Counted from the stretch's first letter, positions 11,341 through 23,835 are shown. The stretch is DNA of 64,000 nucleotides from Impatiens glandulifera (GCF_907164915.1 NC_061867.1:461001-525000), one strand, 5' to 3'. Numbers and translations are program-made. Notes: generated from the letters alone by a model not told the origin.

Positions 11341-11489
11341 TTTTTCTAGTTCTTTTCTTGTGGATAGTTAATGACTTTATTTATAATTATAGATCATTTG
11401 ATCAATAGCTAGCTTAATTGGCTTATAATATACTGTTCAAAGTTATTTGTTGTGGGAAGAGATATACTAGTGAAAAAATAGGTTTCTGT

Positions 11490-12175
11490 AACGATGCTTA
11501 GTAACGGCGGTCGAACGTCCCTACTGAAGATTTTTATCAGTAACGGCTATTAAAGACCGTTACTGTTATAAACATATCAGTAACGGCTATTAAAGACCGT
11601 TACTAATAGAAGGAAACAGTAACGAACATAAGAAAAAACCGTTACAGATAATAACAAGTTAATTTTATTTTTTCAAATTAAAGGTATCAGTAACGATTTT
11701 AGTATAACCGTTACTGATACTGTCTCATGATAAGATTTGTGAGATTCTTATTAGTAACGGTTTTAGACAGACACCGTTACTGATAAGAATCTGTAACGGT
11801 TTACTCATAACCGTTACTAATACGTTTCTGACGTTTCGTCTTCTTCAAGAATATCAGTAACGATTTTTAATATAACCGTTACTGACACTATCTCATGATA
11901 AGATTTGTGAGATTCTTATCAGTAACGGTTTTAGACAGATACTGTTACTGATACGTATCTGTAACGGTTTACTCATAACCGTTACTAATACGTTAACTGA
12001 CGTTTCGTCTTCTACAAGGTTATCAGTAACGGTTTTAGTATAACCGTTACTGATACTGTTTCATGATAAGATTTGTGGGATTCTTATCTGTAACGGTTTA
12101 AGAGGATAACCGTTACAAATACTTATTTTATTATCAGTAACGGTTTATCTAAAGTCGTTATTGATACTCTAATTT
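11490..12175. repeat. CACTA left subterminal repeats (AGTAACGG / CCGTTACT)
   Basis: More than 15 copies of the 8-10 base word in both orientations, mostly as pairs forming small palindromes such as GTAACGG...CCGTTAC. In other CACTA elements such clusters bind transposase. A larger block of about 170 bp containing TCATGATAAGATTTGTG occurs three times. Confidence 0.85.
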
Positions 12176-13640
12176 TACCACGTTACGCCGTTCTCTTTCT
12201 TTTTTCTTTTTTCTTCTTTCTTTCTTTTCTCTTTTCCTCCGTTTCCTTCCTCCGCCGCCGTCGTCGATCTGCAAACAAGAAAGAGTACGTAATTCGCCGC
12301 CTTCGATCTACAAACAGGTAAGTTCTTCTTCTTCTCCGCTCTGTCTTCTTCTTCTCCGGTTCCACCGCGGGTTCTTCTTCCTCTTCTCCGCTCTGTCTTC
12401 TTCTTCTCCGGTTCCGCCGCTGGTTCAAATAGAATTCTTCCGCCGTCGCTAGTTCTTCTGCATTCAGGTAAGTAAACACTTCTTCATTTGTTTATCTTAG
12501 GGTTTTACTTCTTCTGCATTCTGATATTTATTTGCTTCCCTTGGCTTATTTATGATATTGCTATTTAGGGTTTATCTTAGGGTTTCATTGAACAAGATAG
12601 ATGACAATTTTCCAGTTTTCTTAGGATTTATTGCCGGTTTTTTTGATGCATAATTTAAGTTGAATCATAAATTTGGAACTTGTTTTTGGGTGTTTTTGGA
12701 ATCATAGTTTAGCTTGAAATTATCCAAGATGAAATCATCACAGAGTATATTTTATTGATAAGATTATTGATTAGCTTGAATGAATCACAGAGTGTATTTT
12801 ATGGAATCATCATAGTTTAGCTTGAATGAAATTATTGATAAATTTTCACACTAGTACTTAAACTGGTCATTAGTTGTGGCTTTCTTTTTTATTTTAAGCT
12901 GCCTAAATTTTGAATTATGCAAACAATAAACCAAATTTATTTGATTTTGTTTTGATTTGGCAGCAAAACGATTTGAACAGCAAAACGATTTGGCAACAAA
13001 ACGATTTGGCAGATTTATCAAACAATAAACGTTCAGGTAAGTTCTTTCTTTCAATATTTGACAAAATTTGTTTCTTTTTGAATGTATTTCATAAATCCAG
13101 ATTAGTTGATTCGATTTCTATTTCTCTATTTGGCAGATTTTTTTTTAAATTTTGCCCTGTTTGAAGTTGTCCCTACTGTTGAGTGTCTAACGCTGCTTCT
13201 CTTTCAAATCCAGTTTAGTTCTTTAAAATGAATGTTTGATAGTTAAATTTTATAGCATTGTTAGATTATTTGTATGTTAGGCTGCTAGATGATTGAATGT
13301 TGGTTTATTTAATGTTAGATTATTTGTATGTTAGGCTGCTAGATGATTGAATGTTGGTTTATTTGATGTTAGATTATTTGTATGTTAGGCTGCTAGATGA
13401 ATGAATGTTGGTTTATTTGATGTTAGATTAAGTGAAATTATTTGAAGGTTAGATTATTGGATTGTTAGATTAAGTTAGATTATTTGAATGTTAAATTATT
13501 GGATTGCTGGATTAAGTTAGATTATTCGATTGTTAGATTAAGTTGAATTATTCGATTGTTAGATGAAGTTAGATTATTTGAATGTTAGGTTTATATAGGT
13601 ACAAATGAATATGAAATATATATATAAAAAAAACAATTAT
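12176..13640. other. CACTA interior
   Basis: 12180-12480 is pyrimidine-rich (TTCTTCTTCTCCG repeats) with CAGGTAAG exon-intron-like edges at about 12315 and 12466, as in a plant 5' UTR. It may be captured host leader or the element's own. 13261-13430 holds three copies of a 54-bp repeat beginning TTAGATTATTTGTATG. No protein recognised. Confidence 0.5.
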
Positions 13641-13975
13641 TATTTAGTAACGGTTTTATGCATTAAAAAACCGTTACTGTAATTTGCTCTGTAACGGTAC
13701 CGTTACTGTTGTTCAATGACTATCAGTAACGGCTTTCGAAAACCGTTACTGATACCTGAGAAGTTTCTGTGACGGTTTTACCTTGGCTAGTACCGTTACT
13801 GTTGTTCAATGACTATTAGTAACGGCTTTCGAAAGCCGTTACTGATACCTGAGAAGTTTCTGTGACGAGTGTGTCTGTAACGAATGGTAACGGTTTTATT
13901 TGCCGTTACTGATGATTTTCAGTAACGGCTTTTGATGTTTTCAGTAACGGTTTTCGCCCTTACTAATACCTCTTT
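13641..13975. repeat. CACTA right subterminal repeats
   Basis: About ten further AGTAACGG/CCGTTACT words, mirror of the left array, including two near-identical blocks with CTGAGAAGTTTCTGTGACG. Confidence 0.82.
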
Positions 13976-13989
13976 TTTTACTAGTGATA

Positions 13990-15743
13990 GAGATGGATAA
14001 TTATTGCTAATTTCCATATAATCTTCATTAAGGAAGCTGATTTGCATTTGTATTTCACTGACTGAAAAGCTTCAAATCTTCTTAATGATGAATATTCTTA
14101 AGAAATCAAACAAAACTTTAATAAATAATAAATTAAAATATTTTAATAATTAAAATGATTTTTCTATGAGTTTTTATAGACCTTTGATTTTGAATTTATT
14201 CAATAAATACAAATTTTATTTATTTCAATATAATAATTATTAAATAAACTAATTATATATTTTTTAAATAATAAATATAGTAAAATATAAAACAAACTAG
14301 GCTTAATAAAAAAAAATGGAATTAGAAGGAAAATTTTCAATGATAATTTAACATTAAAATATTTATTGTATAGATTAATTTAATTTATTTATATTAAGAT
14401 TATTGATAATAAATTTAATTTCTGATAAAAACTTGAGCCGAACAAGGCCTTATTGGAATAAGATTGTTGATTTTGGATTGATTTAAATTGAACACTTTTT
14501 TTTTATGAGAATAACACAATAAGTCATTGCATATATAATTCATATTTAATATAATGTTTTCAATGTGACTCATATCTAAGAACTATGCAAAGTAAGCCTT
14601 TAATCCTAAATTATAAAAATGGTATTGAAATAAGATTGAAAGGATAAGTTTATATATATATTCATGAACAATCTTTATAAAAAAAAATTGAATATCTAAG
14701 ATTGAATATTTTTTAACGCGTTAAATAAATTTTTTGATCTAAAAAATTTAATATTCATGAACAATCTTTATAAAAAAAATTTAATTTTGATCCAAAAAAT
14801 TTAATATTCATGAACAATCTTTATAAAAAAAATTGAAAGACCATGTCTTATAATTTTGTTAAGAGTCCTCCTTCTTTAACGCGGGTTCTATTTTTTAAAT
14901 AATAATTCTAAAATTAATCATTATTTTTCTCCGTTTTCTTCTGAAAATGTCAAATCAAACAAATTTAATTTAATTTAAGAGTAAATAAAAAAAATGTTTA
15001 ATCTTGTCTGAGTCATATAAGAGTAAATAAATACTACATATATATAATAAAAAGAATATCAATTAAATTGCAACCATCAATGTTACTCATAACAAATCAA
15101 AAATATATATTGTACCAAATTTAGGTTCTCATAAAAGCTATTTTCATAGCAATATCATGCATTGGTTTACTTTTATTGAAACCAATATGCATATGATACT
15201 CATCCGTGTTCCAATAGAAATAATCGATATTAGAAATCAAAATGTCACAGTTTCGATTCTCACCGTAAGTGAAATGCCACAATTGTGGAGAGTGTCATGT
15301 TAATTTTTTATAATTAAAAAAAAAATATATGTATATCTATATTGAACTTTGATTATTTATTTTTGGTTTTATTTTTGGTTTTAAGCTACTCTTGATGTGA
15401 GTGGTTTTATTTGTTTTTTTCTCCCATCCTAATATATCTCACATAAAATCTTGAACTGAAATTAAAATAATAATTATTTATAAAGTAATACAATCTACCT
15501 GCATCATATGATATTGAAGATTACTTTCTAATGAATTGATTTATAAAAATGATATATAAGTAACTAATAGATACTAAGCAAATTAAATAACATATATAAA
15601 TAACACCCAACTAAAAAATAAAATAAAAAATTAACTTAGTTATGAAAAATATAAGTTATGCTATAATCTATACTTTCACATATTGGATTTATTAAGATTA
15701 TTATTTTCTAAAAATATTTATGTTGAAAGACTCACAATGGTGC

Positions 15744-15825
<82 letters not shown>

Positions 15826-15894
15826 ATTTACTTTGTTTTACATTTTTTTAAAGGTATGTTTATACACGCATAAGTTTCGATAATAATCTTGGAT
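13990..15894. other. PIP-gene flanking spacer
   Basis: No gene. 14450-14900 matches the region upstream of the intact PIP gene (20460-20750) and 53110-53480. 15150-15250 matches 53680-53745/60638-60720, and 15440-15890 matches 60850-60899/61690-61995. These matches show the PIP neighbourhood was duplicated as a block of at least 1.5 kb. Contains a long (AT)n run at 15746-15823. Confidence 0.7.
15746..15823. repeat. (AT)n microsatellite
   Basis: About 38 uninterrupted AT units. It creates a Tyr/Ile-repeat ORF that is not a gene. Confidence 0.97.
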
Positions 15895-15977
15895 CCATTT
15901 ATAAGGTTAATTACATACTCTTTTCATGAGTAGTTTAACGACATTAATTAGAAATACCGTTGTCATCTGTCACTAAT
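15895..15977 (+). repeat. 83-bp perfect direct repeat, left copy
   Basis: CCATTTATAAGG...CACTAAT, identical base for base to 19207-19289. A diverged single copy lies at about 62003-62085 in the homologous flank of the multi-PIP gene. Confidence 0.9.
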
Positions 15978-18900
15978 CTATATATATATCTAATAACGCT
16001 TAATTTAAAAGGTTGGAGGTGTACATCACGCTCTCTCCAAAATTATTCACATCATCATCATAGTATTTTCTCTTTCTTAGATATATTGTTTTTCTATCCC
16101 TTACCATATATATATTCACACTAATAATATATAAAATATATATTTTTTCATCAACTCTATTAACTTTCATCATTAATTATTCTATGTCTGTTACTCTTTT
16201 ATATATATACATATATATTAATATTTTTTATTAATTATTTTAAAAATAAACCTAATGATTCTTCTCTAAAATATTATATATATTAATCACGCTCTCTCCA
16301 AAATGATCAACATCATCATTATAAGTATTTTCTCTTTCTTAAATATATATATTTTTCTCTCTTTTTTCATTCTCAGGCTTAGATCTTTATTTGTTATAGA
16401 AAGTGGTTGATTATACATATTCTGAAAAGGTATTTATTTGTTATAGATGCAATGACTATTTTTTTCTTGAGTTTTTGTAGACGTAATGTTGTCATTTTCA
16501 TAGGGAGAACGAGGCTTTCAGTTATTTCAAAGAAGATCCATATTTGTGTAATGTGGTATGAACTCTTGAGCTCAAGTCTAAACTTCTTATCATATATTTT
16601 TTATTTTTATTAGTTCTTGAAATATAACTTTTCTTCTCTATTATGGTTCGTCTCTCCTTAAGTCTTATTTTGTTATTCAAAGACAGATGAGAGCAAAGTT
16701 ATCTAAAGAATATATATATATATATATATATATAATAATTCCCGATTTGTTTGTTTGGTTTCAAGTCCTTTTAATCATCACTTTAATATGTTGATTTTTA
16801 ATATTTCAATTGATGTTTTGATGAAGATGATGAGTTCATTGGATTCAAGATTAAACAACTTTGATTTTTTTTATTAGGTTTTGGCGATAATGGTGCTATC
16901 ATGGTTATGCAAAGTTGTTTTTTGTGATAATCGTGTTAGCATTGGTAAGTCAGTGAAATTTAGATCATTTTATCATAAAATTTATTTGTAAAAAGATTTT
17001 TTAATTTTTCTATTACATTAATTCTTGATTTTATTTGGTTTATTTCAGGTACTTTCAGCCATTATATTCCATTATACTTCTAGATGCAAGCTATTGTCTA
17101 AATGTTTGTTTACTTAAAATATTTTAATTTTGAGATAATTGTGTTTAGATTTAGATTTCTTATGTATACACTAACTTGGAATAATTTGTTTAATACTCAT
17201 AATTTTAATGAAATAATAATGTGTTTTATGAATTTAATTTTATTGTGCAACTACTATTTTTATCTACTAATTTTATGGTATATTTTAGTTTTTGATACTC
17301 CTATTTTTATTAAAAAAATGTTAATAAAAATAAACTCAATAAATATAACCTACCATCTATATATATTAATATTTTTTATTAAATATTTTATCTAAATAAT
17401 TTGATTATTTATAAAAAAATTCAAATAAAATAAACCCTTTCTCATCTAAAAAGTCATTTGAGATTTATATTAAATATTAATATTAATTATGAAAACTATT
17501 TAGAAGATTTAAATTGTAAAAAAAATATACTTACATTACATTGAATATGTTCACACTAATGGATAATAAATATTATTATAACCTCTAATTAATTCAATTT
17601 CATTCTAATTTATAACTAATTATTATAAATAAAATTAACTGATAATAAATATTATTATAACCTTCAATTCATATATATTAATAATTTATTCAAATAATTA
17701 ACATCAAATAAAATAAATCCTCCTAATTTTAATGAAATAATAATTTATTTTATGAATTTAATTTTATTGTACAACTACTATTTTTTGGTATATTTTAGGT
17801 TTTTAATACTCTTATTTTTTTTAAAATATTAGTAAAAATAAACTTAACAAATATAACCTAAATAATTTGATTATTTATAAATAAATCCAAATAAAATAAA
17901 CCCTTCTCATCTAAAATTATTGAGATTTGTATTAAATATTAATATTAATTATGAAAACTATTTAGGAGATTTAAATGGTAAAAAAGTATACTAACATTAA
18001 ATATTTCACTTATGGATAATAAATATTATTATAACCTCCCATGCATAAAATAAATTATTAGAAATAAAATTAACAGATAATAAATATTATTACAACCTTC
18101 AATTCATATATATTAATCATTTATCCAAATAATTACCATCAAATAAAACAAACCCTCTCCGTTCTATTTGAGATTTGCATTTAATATTAATATTAATTCA
18201 CTAACGTAATAAATCATTCAGTTTCATTCTAATTTATAACTAATTAATAGAAATAAAATTAACGGATATTAATATTATTACAACCTTCAATTCATATATA
18301 TTATTAATTTATTCAAATAATTAACATAAAATAAAACAAACTCCTTTATAACTAATTAATGCAAATATTATGGAAATTGGATTATAAGTATTTTGACACC
18401 AACAAAAAAATGAGTTTCATTTTACAAAATTTTAGACAAATTGTTAGGTGGTACAAGTAAATTCATAAACAATTGATACTTTATTTTTATTATTATTATT
18501 ATTAACTTTATTATTATTATTTTTTGACATATTTTAACTTTAATGTTATATTGGTGGTTGTTCAATATCTACATTATTTTGATATTTATATATGTATTTG
18601 TCTAATAAGATGTTTATTGAGAATATTATCAAATTCTTAGCCTTTTGATATTATACTTTTTATTCTCTATTACTTTTTCATCTATTCCATTTAAAATGAA
18701 ATTATCTGCAAAACATAAAAAGAGAAATTTCGAACAACAATTTTATTGTTTGAATGTGTAGAACCACTAAATTCTTATCGGATGATCGACACTATGAATA
18801 AGAGTTTTGTTTGATATTTATAGTCTCAAATTGGTAGGAATTTTAAATGATATTTATAGTCATAAATTTTGAGAAATTAGAACTTCTGATTCCTTGTGTT

Positions 18901-19206
18901 GTGTCCAATTACGATCCTTACAACCTTAAAAAAAATGTAATAAAAAATATTGTCAAATTATCGATATTCATTCTACTTCTTATTTCATCTTATATTTTTT
19001 TTTTTATATTTACAACTTAGACTAACTATTATAATATCTATTTATATTAGAATTTACAAAAATAATACAAAGAAATTAATTTGAATGGTAGATTTAAGTA
19101 GCAACTACAAGCATTTAGTGGCATTTCGACGTTGATTTTTAATTTTATTTTCCATGTTTTTTTAGTTAATATATGTGTTAACTTACATTCGTTGCACGGA
19201 CTTTTT
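15977..19206 (+). mobile_element. Helitron-like insertion with damaged 3' end
   Basis: Starts TCTATATATATATCTAATAACGCTTAA after an A, like the Helitrons elsewhere in the window. The right side ends TTCGTTGCACGGACTTTTT, half of a Helitron 3' hairpin with no CTRR. The content is extremely AT-rich, with degenerate internal repeats (17410-17540 against 17873-18000; 16020-16080 against 16280-16340). The homologous flank at 62085 lacks this insert. No protein recognised; the short ORFs near 16407 and 17102 have only AT-rich composition behind them. Classification is tentative. Confidence 0.5.
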
Positions 19207-19289
19207 CCATTTATAAGGTTAATTACATACTCTTTTCATGAGTAGTTTAACGACATTAATTAGAAATACCGTTGTCATCTGTCACTAAT
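19207..19289 (+). repeat. 83-bp perfect direct repeat, right copy
   Basis: Identical to 15895-15977. It continues into the PIP-gene downstream flank, so this side is the ancestral junction. Confidence 0.9.
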
Positions 19290-19548
19290 TACTTAGTAAT
19301 TTCACAATTATAAGCATTGGTATATAAATAATTCGGAAGCAGTTTGATAATTAATTTTATAACAATTGACTTAAAATTAACATTTCACATAATAATTTGC
19401 TTACATTTAAACAACTTATTAAATATCTAGCAGATAGGCATACGACCATATTCTTTTTGCATGCATATATAAATATGTTTTAAGGACGATTGCAAATTAT
19501 ATGAAACCCAAATAGACGACATGAAGTGCGCAGTGGTACTATGTAGTT

Positions 19549-19845
19549 TTAAGGACGATTGTGATGAGTGATCATAACAAAGGGATGGTGCTCATGTCCT
19601 TCGCCTGGGCTTGGCCCGGAATCCTTCGTAGATAAGTCGCTTGTGCGCTCATGTCCTTGACCTGGGCTAGGCCCAGAAAACTTGCTCACTGATCTAACAA
19701 TGGCAATCTCTCGGTTGAATATTCCACGACGTCGATGGTGATCACGATGATGACGATGATCAAGGACTCGGGCTGCATCTATTGCATGAAGCAGACACGA
19801 AGCCAAGACCAGAAAAATGATGAACATTGACAGTTTTTGGGCCAT
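19549..19845 (-). CDS. PIP/PIPL-type secreted peptide precursor, two motifs
   Basis: 98 residues. Residues 1-24 are a signal peptide (hydrophobic IIFLVLASCLLH, probable cut after AIDA). Residues 25-55 are His/Arg-rich. Two peptide motifs follow: SGPSPGQGH (57-65) and SGPSPGEGH (76-84). SGPS..G.GH is the core of PAMP-induced peptides and their relatives (PIP/PIPL), secreted signals matured from the precursor's C-terminal part and, for Arabidopsis PIP1, perceived by the receptor kinase RLK7. Unlike typical PIPs, the last motif is not terminal: it is followed by EHHPFVMITHHNRP. I chose the Met at 19845, not an upstream Met in an (AT)n tract, because it starts the signal peptide and matches the paralogs (MAQKLSM). 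Confidence 0.85.
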   Translation of the reverse strand: MAQKLSMFIIFLVLASCLLHAIDAARVLDHRHHRDHHRRRGIFNREIAIVRSVSKFSGPSPGQGHERTSDLSTKDSGPSPGEGHEHHPFVMITHHNRP

Positions 19846-19886
19846 TGTTTCTATTTCTTTTCTTGTGGGTAGCCAATTACTTGGAT

Positions 19887-19894
19887 TTATATAA
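19887..19894 (-). promoter_or_regulatory. Probable TATA box of the two-motif PIP gene
   Basis: The minus strand reads TTTATATAAAT about 45 bp before the ATG. The same element sits at the same distance in the multi-PIP gene. Confidence 0.55.
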
Positions 19895-19918
19895 ATATTT
19901 ATTTGATCAAGAGCTAGC

Positions 19919-19923
<5 letters not shown>

Positions 19924-20012
<89 letters not shown>
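19924..20012. repeat. (AT)n microsatellite upstream of the PIP gene
   Basis: About 44 AT units starting roughly 80 bp upstream of the ATG, immediately beyond the TATA box. Confidence 0.97.
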
Positions 20013-20014
<2 letters not shown>

Positions 20015-21949
20015 AATTTATATACGTACTGTTTGTGGTTGGGGTCTACTATTGCAAATTGTCACGTGCGGAACTTCTAGTTTGACAATATAAGATTGCT
20101 TGAAAAAAAATTTATATCGATAAAACAAAATATTTTCTTAATTGATCACAATAAATATAAATTAATCCCATAAATGATTAATAACGGTAATTAAAGATTT
20201 TAGGTAAATCAATAACGTAATTTAAAAAATAATATTTAAGAGATAATTAATTATACGTAAATAGATAATTAATTATACGTAAATTTTTAATTTGAACATT
20301 ATAAATCAATTCAATGATTTAAGGGATTAAATTAAAATAATAATTTAAAAATAACTAATATTAATATTTATCTAACCACGTTTCTTTAATTTTCTTTAAA
20401 TAATTTCATTAATTATTTATTAATTTAAACATCTAATTATTTTCAAACACTTATTTTATGAGAATAAAACAATGACTCATTGCATATTTAGTTCATATTT
20501 AGAATATATAATCTTTTCAATGTGACTCATATTTAAGACACCTATGCATAGTAATCCTTTAATCCTATAATGAATTAAGATTGAAATATTTGTCTATAAG
20601 GATAAGTTTATAATATGATAATTGAATATTTTTTAACGCATCCAAATTTTTTAAACAATCTTTATAAGAAATTGAAAGACGATATCTTATAATTTTGTTG
20701 AGAGTTGTGTTATCTTTTTAAAATAACAATTCTAAAACTAGTCATTACTTTTTTTTTTAAGACATTGTTTAACATGGTTGAAAACTCATTTAGCTCAGTA
20801 GTTAAATGAAAAAAAAAAACATCTGTCAAATAATTTATTCGAACTTTCGTGATTATTTTTTAAAAATGTCTAATGTTTTTTTAGTCATACCTAATTAAGT
20901 CTATTTGGTTTTCTAAAAATCTTGGATCATTCTAATATTCATATCACAATTTTGAATTTATCCACATTGAAAAATTAAATAAATAATAAAAAAAATATAC
21001 AAAAAGTAAAATATTTAACAGTATTTATATGTTATAATTAACATATGGACTTACACGTGATTGTCTCACCACCCCTTTAATCTTTTTTTTCATTGTATAA
21101 TTGAGAATCAAATAGAATTATAAAATGAATATCATTTAAAATGACATAATGTTAAGCTATTGATTAATTATTATTATTATTATTATTATGGAATAATGGG
21201 TTGAGTAAAGGAGAGAAATAGCAATTGATTAAAATGTCAACAATTGTAGGATGAGGTGGCAGAGAATAATTAAATAAAAATTAAAGTAGTGGAATTAGTT
21301 AAGCACAAATCCTCCTTCAAAGGTTGCCGGAGAATGTCTACTTATACAAGTAACAATTACATATTTTCGATCAATTTAGTCCACATTATTACTTTTTTTG
21401 AACAAAGTTCATTTAATAAAAAATAGTTGAATACAATAAAAAAATAATTAAAATTTATTTGAAATCACTTAAATACAAATTGTTTGGAAACAATATTTTT
21501 CATGGATGCTAATGGATTATAATAAGCCATGAGTTAAATTATATATTGGCACAAATATTGATATATACAACCTAATCTAGATCTACAAAGAAATTAAGAC
21601 TAATTAATGATTTTGTCCAATTTCGTTGTATCGCTCTCACCTAGCATATTCGTTTACTCCAATTAATTCGATCTCTCTTGCAAATTGAATCCCAGCAAGA
21701 GTATTTTACATTATATCATCAAAAGTTGAATGAGTCCATGTCAAGAGGAGAGATTCATAACTTGGTGCATTAACTCGTGTCTCTTCTCAAGTTTTATCCG
21801 AACTATTTAAAAAAAATAGGGTGTGTTGTAGAGCAGCCAATAAAGAAGCTCATATTTTTCCTATATTCCTAGTTAACTAAGCTCAACTTCATTAAATTAG
21901 ACTTTTATATATTTTTATTTATTTATATAGTTAGCCTTCAATTATTTAA
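20013..21949. other. PIP upstream region and AT-rich spacer
   Basis: 20060-20200 matches 63534-63680 and 63815-63960 (upstream of the multi-PIP gene). 20460-20750 matches 14500-14900 and 53150-53480. No gene seen in the remainder. Confidence 0.6.
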
Positions 21950-22750
21950 AACTTAATTAATTAAATTTTTTATTTAAGTATATTCAACATTTTATTAATT
22001 ACATAATATAAAATTGTATATATTCTCAGTCTGATTTTATGTTTTTGTTAATAAACTATAATTAAAAATGAAATAAAAAATTTAAAAACATTATTGTCAT
22101 TTTTAAACATAAAGGAGTAATCTATTTTAAAATTTTCAATAGTTGAAATTAATCTTAATATTCTTGAATGAGATACCGCAATTCGGATTCTTATATTACA
22201 ACATTCCATTAATCAACAAAATAAAATTAGACGAACTTATATTAATATGAGTCAATATCAACTGAACTAAGTATGAATCACAAACATAATATCATAAATT
22301 TCAATACTCGTAGTTTAAAAAGTTTCGTAATTTCTTTTTCAAAGGAATTTGTAATGGTTTTAATATTGGTAAGAATTGTATTAAGTGAGAAGAACTTGGG
22401 TTTTAGAACTATGGATGAATTATTTGAAGATTTATAAACTTTATGTATTAAGTTCAAATAGATAATCATTTACAAAAAAATCAAAATTACTTTCTCTAGC
22501 TAAATTGTTTATTTGAGAAAGACTTTATTTAAACTTAACTCAAACATTATTTAAATTTTAATATTTTGTAATTGTAGTTTTAAATATCAAAATTAAAAAA
22601 CTACTAAATCATGTAATGAGGATATCATGTAATAGAATTAACATAAATCAACACAAACAACATATAATGTTGTCCTCATTAACTAATTAATACTAACTCA
22701 AATAATTCGGTTCACATTGCCTAAGTTAATAATACCGACAAAGGTTATAG

Positions 22751-22804
22751 GGACTGGACTGGACTGGACTGGACTGGACTGGACTGGACTGGACTGGACT
22801 GGAC
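22751..22804. repeat. (GGACT)10 pentanucleotide microsatellite
   Basis: Ten perfect GGACT units plus GGAC. The paralogous position near 11036 has a single unit, so this is a local expansion after duplication. Confidence 0.95.
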
Positions 22805-22878
22805 GAGACCTAAAAAAATCCTGATCGGTGATGACCATTGTGGACGGGATATACGTTCCCCATAAGCACTTTTTTTTA

Positions 22879-22936
22879 TTAGTGACCTTGGCCTGGGCTT
22901 GGCCCAGAATCCTTCATTGATAAGTCGCTTGTGTGC
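22879..22936 (-). pseudogene. Residual 3' end of a PIP-like gene
   Basis: The minus strand reads EHTSDLSMKD then SGPSPGQGH and stop (22879-22881). Everything upstream, including the signal peptide, is missing. Here, as in the broken copy at 11118, the last motif ends exactly at GH-stop, the usual arrangement in PIP precursors. Confidence 0.8.
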
Positions 22937-23574
22937 TCCTATTATAAGAAATCATATTATTAACATATTACTCCTAATAAAGAGTATTATAAGAAATCAT
23001 AAATATGACATTAGAGCCATATCAAAAAAATTATAAAATAGTTTAGTAGAATTGAGTTTATTAATTCTGGTGTACATGTTATAAGTGTATTGTTTTCATT
23101 TTTTCAAATAATTTTACCATTTTGTTATATATATATATATAAAAGTGGCGTTTAGTACATATTAAAATTTATATAAGTATAAGTTGTAAGGATATATAAA
23201 TTGTATAGAGTAATAAGATGCATAAATTATATATATTATTAGTGTTTAGTTGGAAAAATAAAAAGGTATAAATTATATTTCGAACTTATAACCTAACAAA
23301 AACAAGTACAACCCTTTAACCAATAAGTATATAATAATAAGTAATATTGGACTATAATAGATAATTTATATAATTATTCAAAATCTAACTTACAAAATAT
23401 ATATACATACACAAAATTATAAAAAAATTTCAATAATTATAAGTGGTCTAGCGTTTAAAGTGTTAACATTTCATATTAAAGACAATGATTAAAAATCTCT
23501 CTAAAAGAAGTAATTATTATATTTGAGTGCGCGAACATTGATTGATGAAGCAGAAGCGAGAGTTTTGACTTGAG
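22937..23574. other. AT-rich spacer
   Basis: No gene. 23270-23320 holds a short phrase (ACCTAACAAAAACAAGTACA) also present in the Helitron 5' units, presumably a Helitron remnant. Confidence 0.4.
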
Positions 23575-23835
23575 TAACGCAAAATTGGGGAGAAAATCTA
23601 AGGGTTTATCTATGGAGGGAATGTCGGCTTGAGTAACACAAACATTGGTGATAAAATCTAAGGGTTTGTCTATGGAGGGAATGTCGACTTGAGTAACGCA
23701 AACATTGGTGAGAAACCTAAGGGTTTGTCCATAGAGGAAATGTCGGCTTGAGTAACCTAAACATTGGTGAGAAAACCTAAGGGTTCGTCCATGGAGGGAA
23801 TGTCGGCTTGAGTAACACAAATATCGGTGATAAAA
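23575..23835. repeat. Minisatellite, about 62-bp unit, four copies
   Basis: Unit contains ACCTAAGGGTTTGTC, ATGGAGGGAATGTCGGCTTG and AGTAACACAAACATTGGTGA, repeated with few changes. A minus-strand ORF across it merely reads the repeat. Confidence 0.85.

Larger units (their letters stand above)
11465..13986. mobile_element. Non-autonomous CACTA (En/Spm-like) transposon
   Basis: Left end TACTAGTGAAAAAATAG; right end, read inward, CACTAGTAAAAAAAGAG. Flanked by the 3-bp direct repeat ATA (11462-11464, 13987-13989), as expected for CACTA elements; the first base of the left end has drifted from C to T. Both subterminal regions are packed with AGTAACGG/CCGTTACT words. No transposase is visible. It is inserted upstream of the broken PIP gene. 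Confidence 0.88.
21950..22936. repeat. Segmental duplication, copy 2 (pair 10230-11187)
   Basis: Same order of sequence as the first copy. It stops inside the PIP tail at the word GCTTGTGTGCTC, after which unrelated AT-rich DNA begins. Confidence 0.85.

Noticed and set aside
12183..12479. Arg/Lys-rich minus-strand ORF
   Set aside because: Produced by the CT-rich leader-like stretch inside the CACTA element; low complexity only.
15683..15883. Tyr/Ile-repeat ORF
   Set aside because: It is the translation of an (AT)n microsatellite.
19846..20016. N-terminal extension of the two-motif PIP frame to an upstream Met
   Set aside because: It reads an (AT)n run and non-conserved leader; the signal peptide starts at the Met encoded at 19845, as in the paralogs.
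23575..23835. CRISPR-like spaced repeat
   Set aside because: The units are contiguous without unique spacers, and the DNA is plant nuclear.
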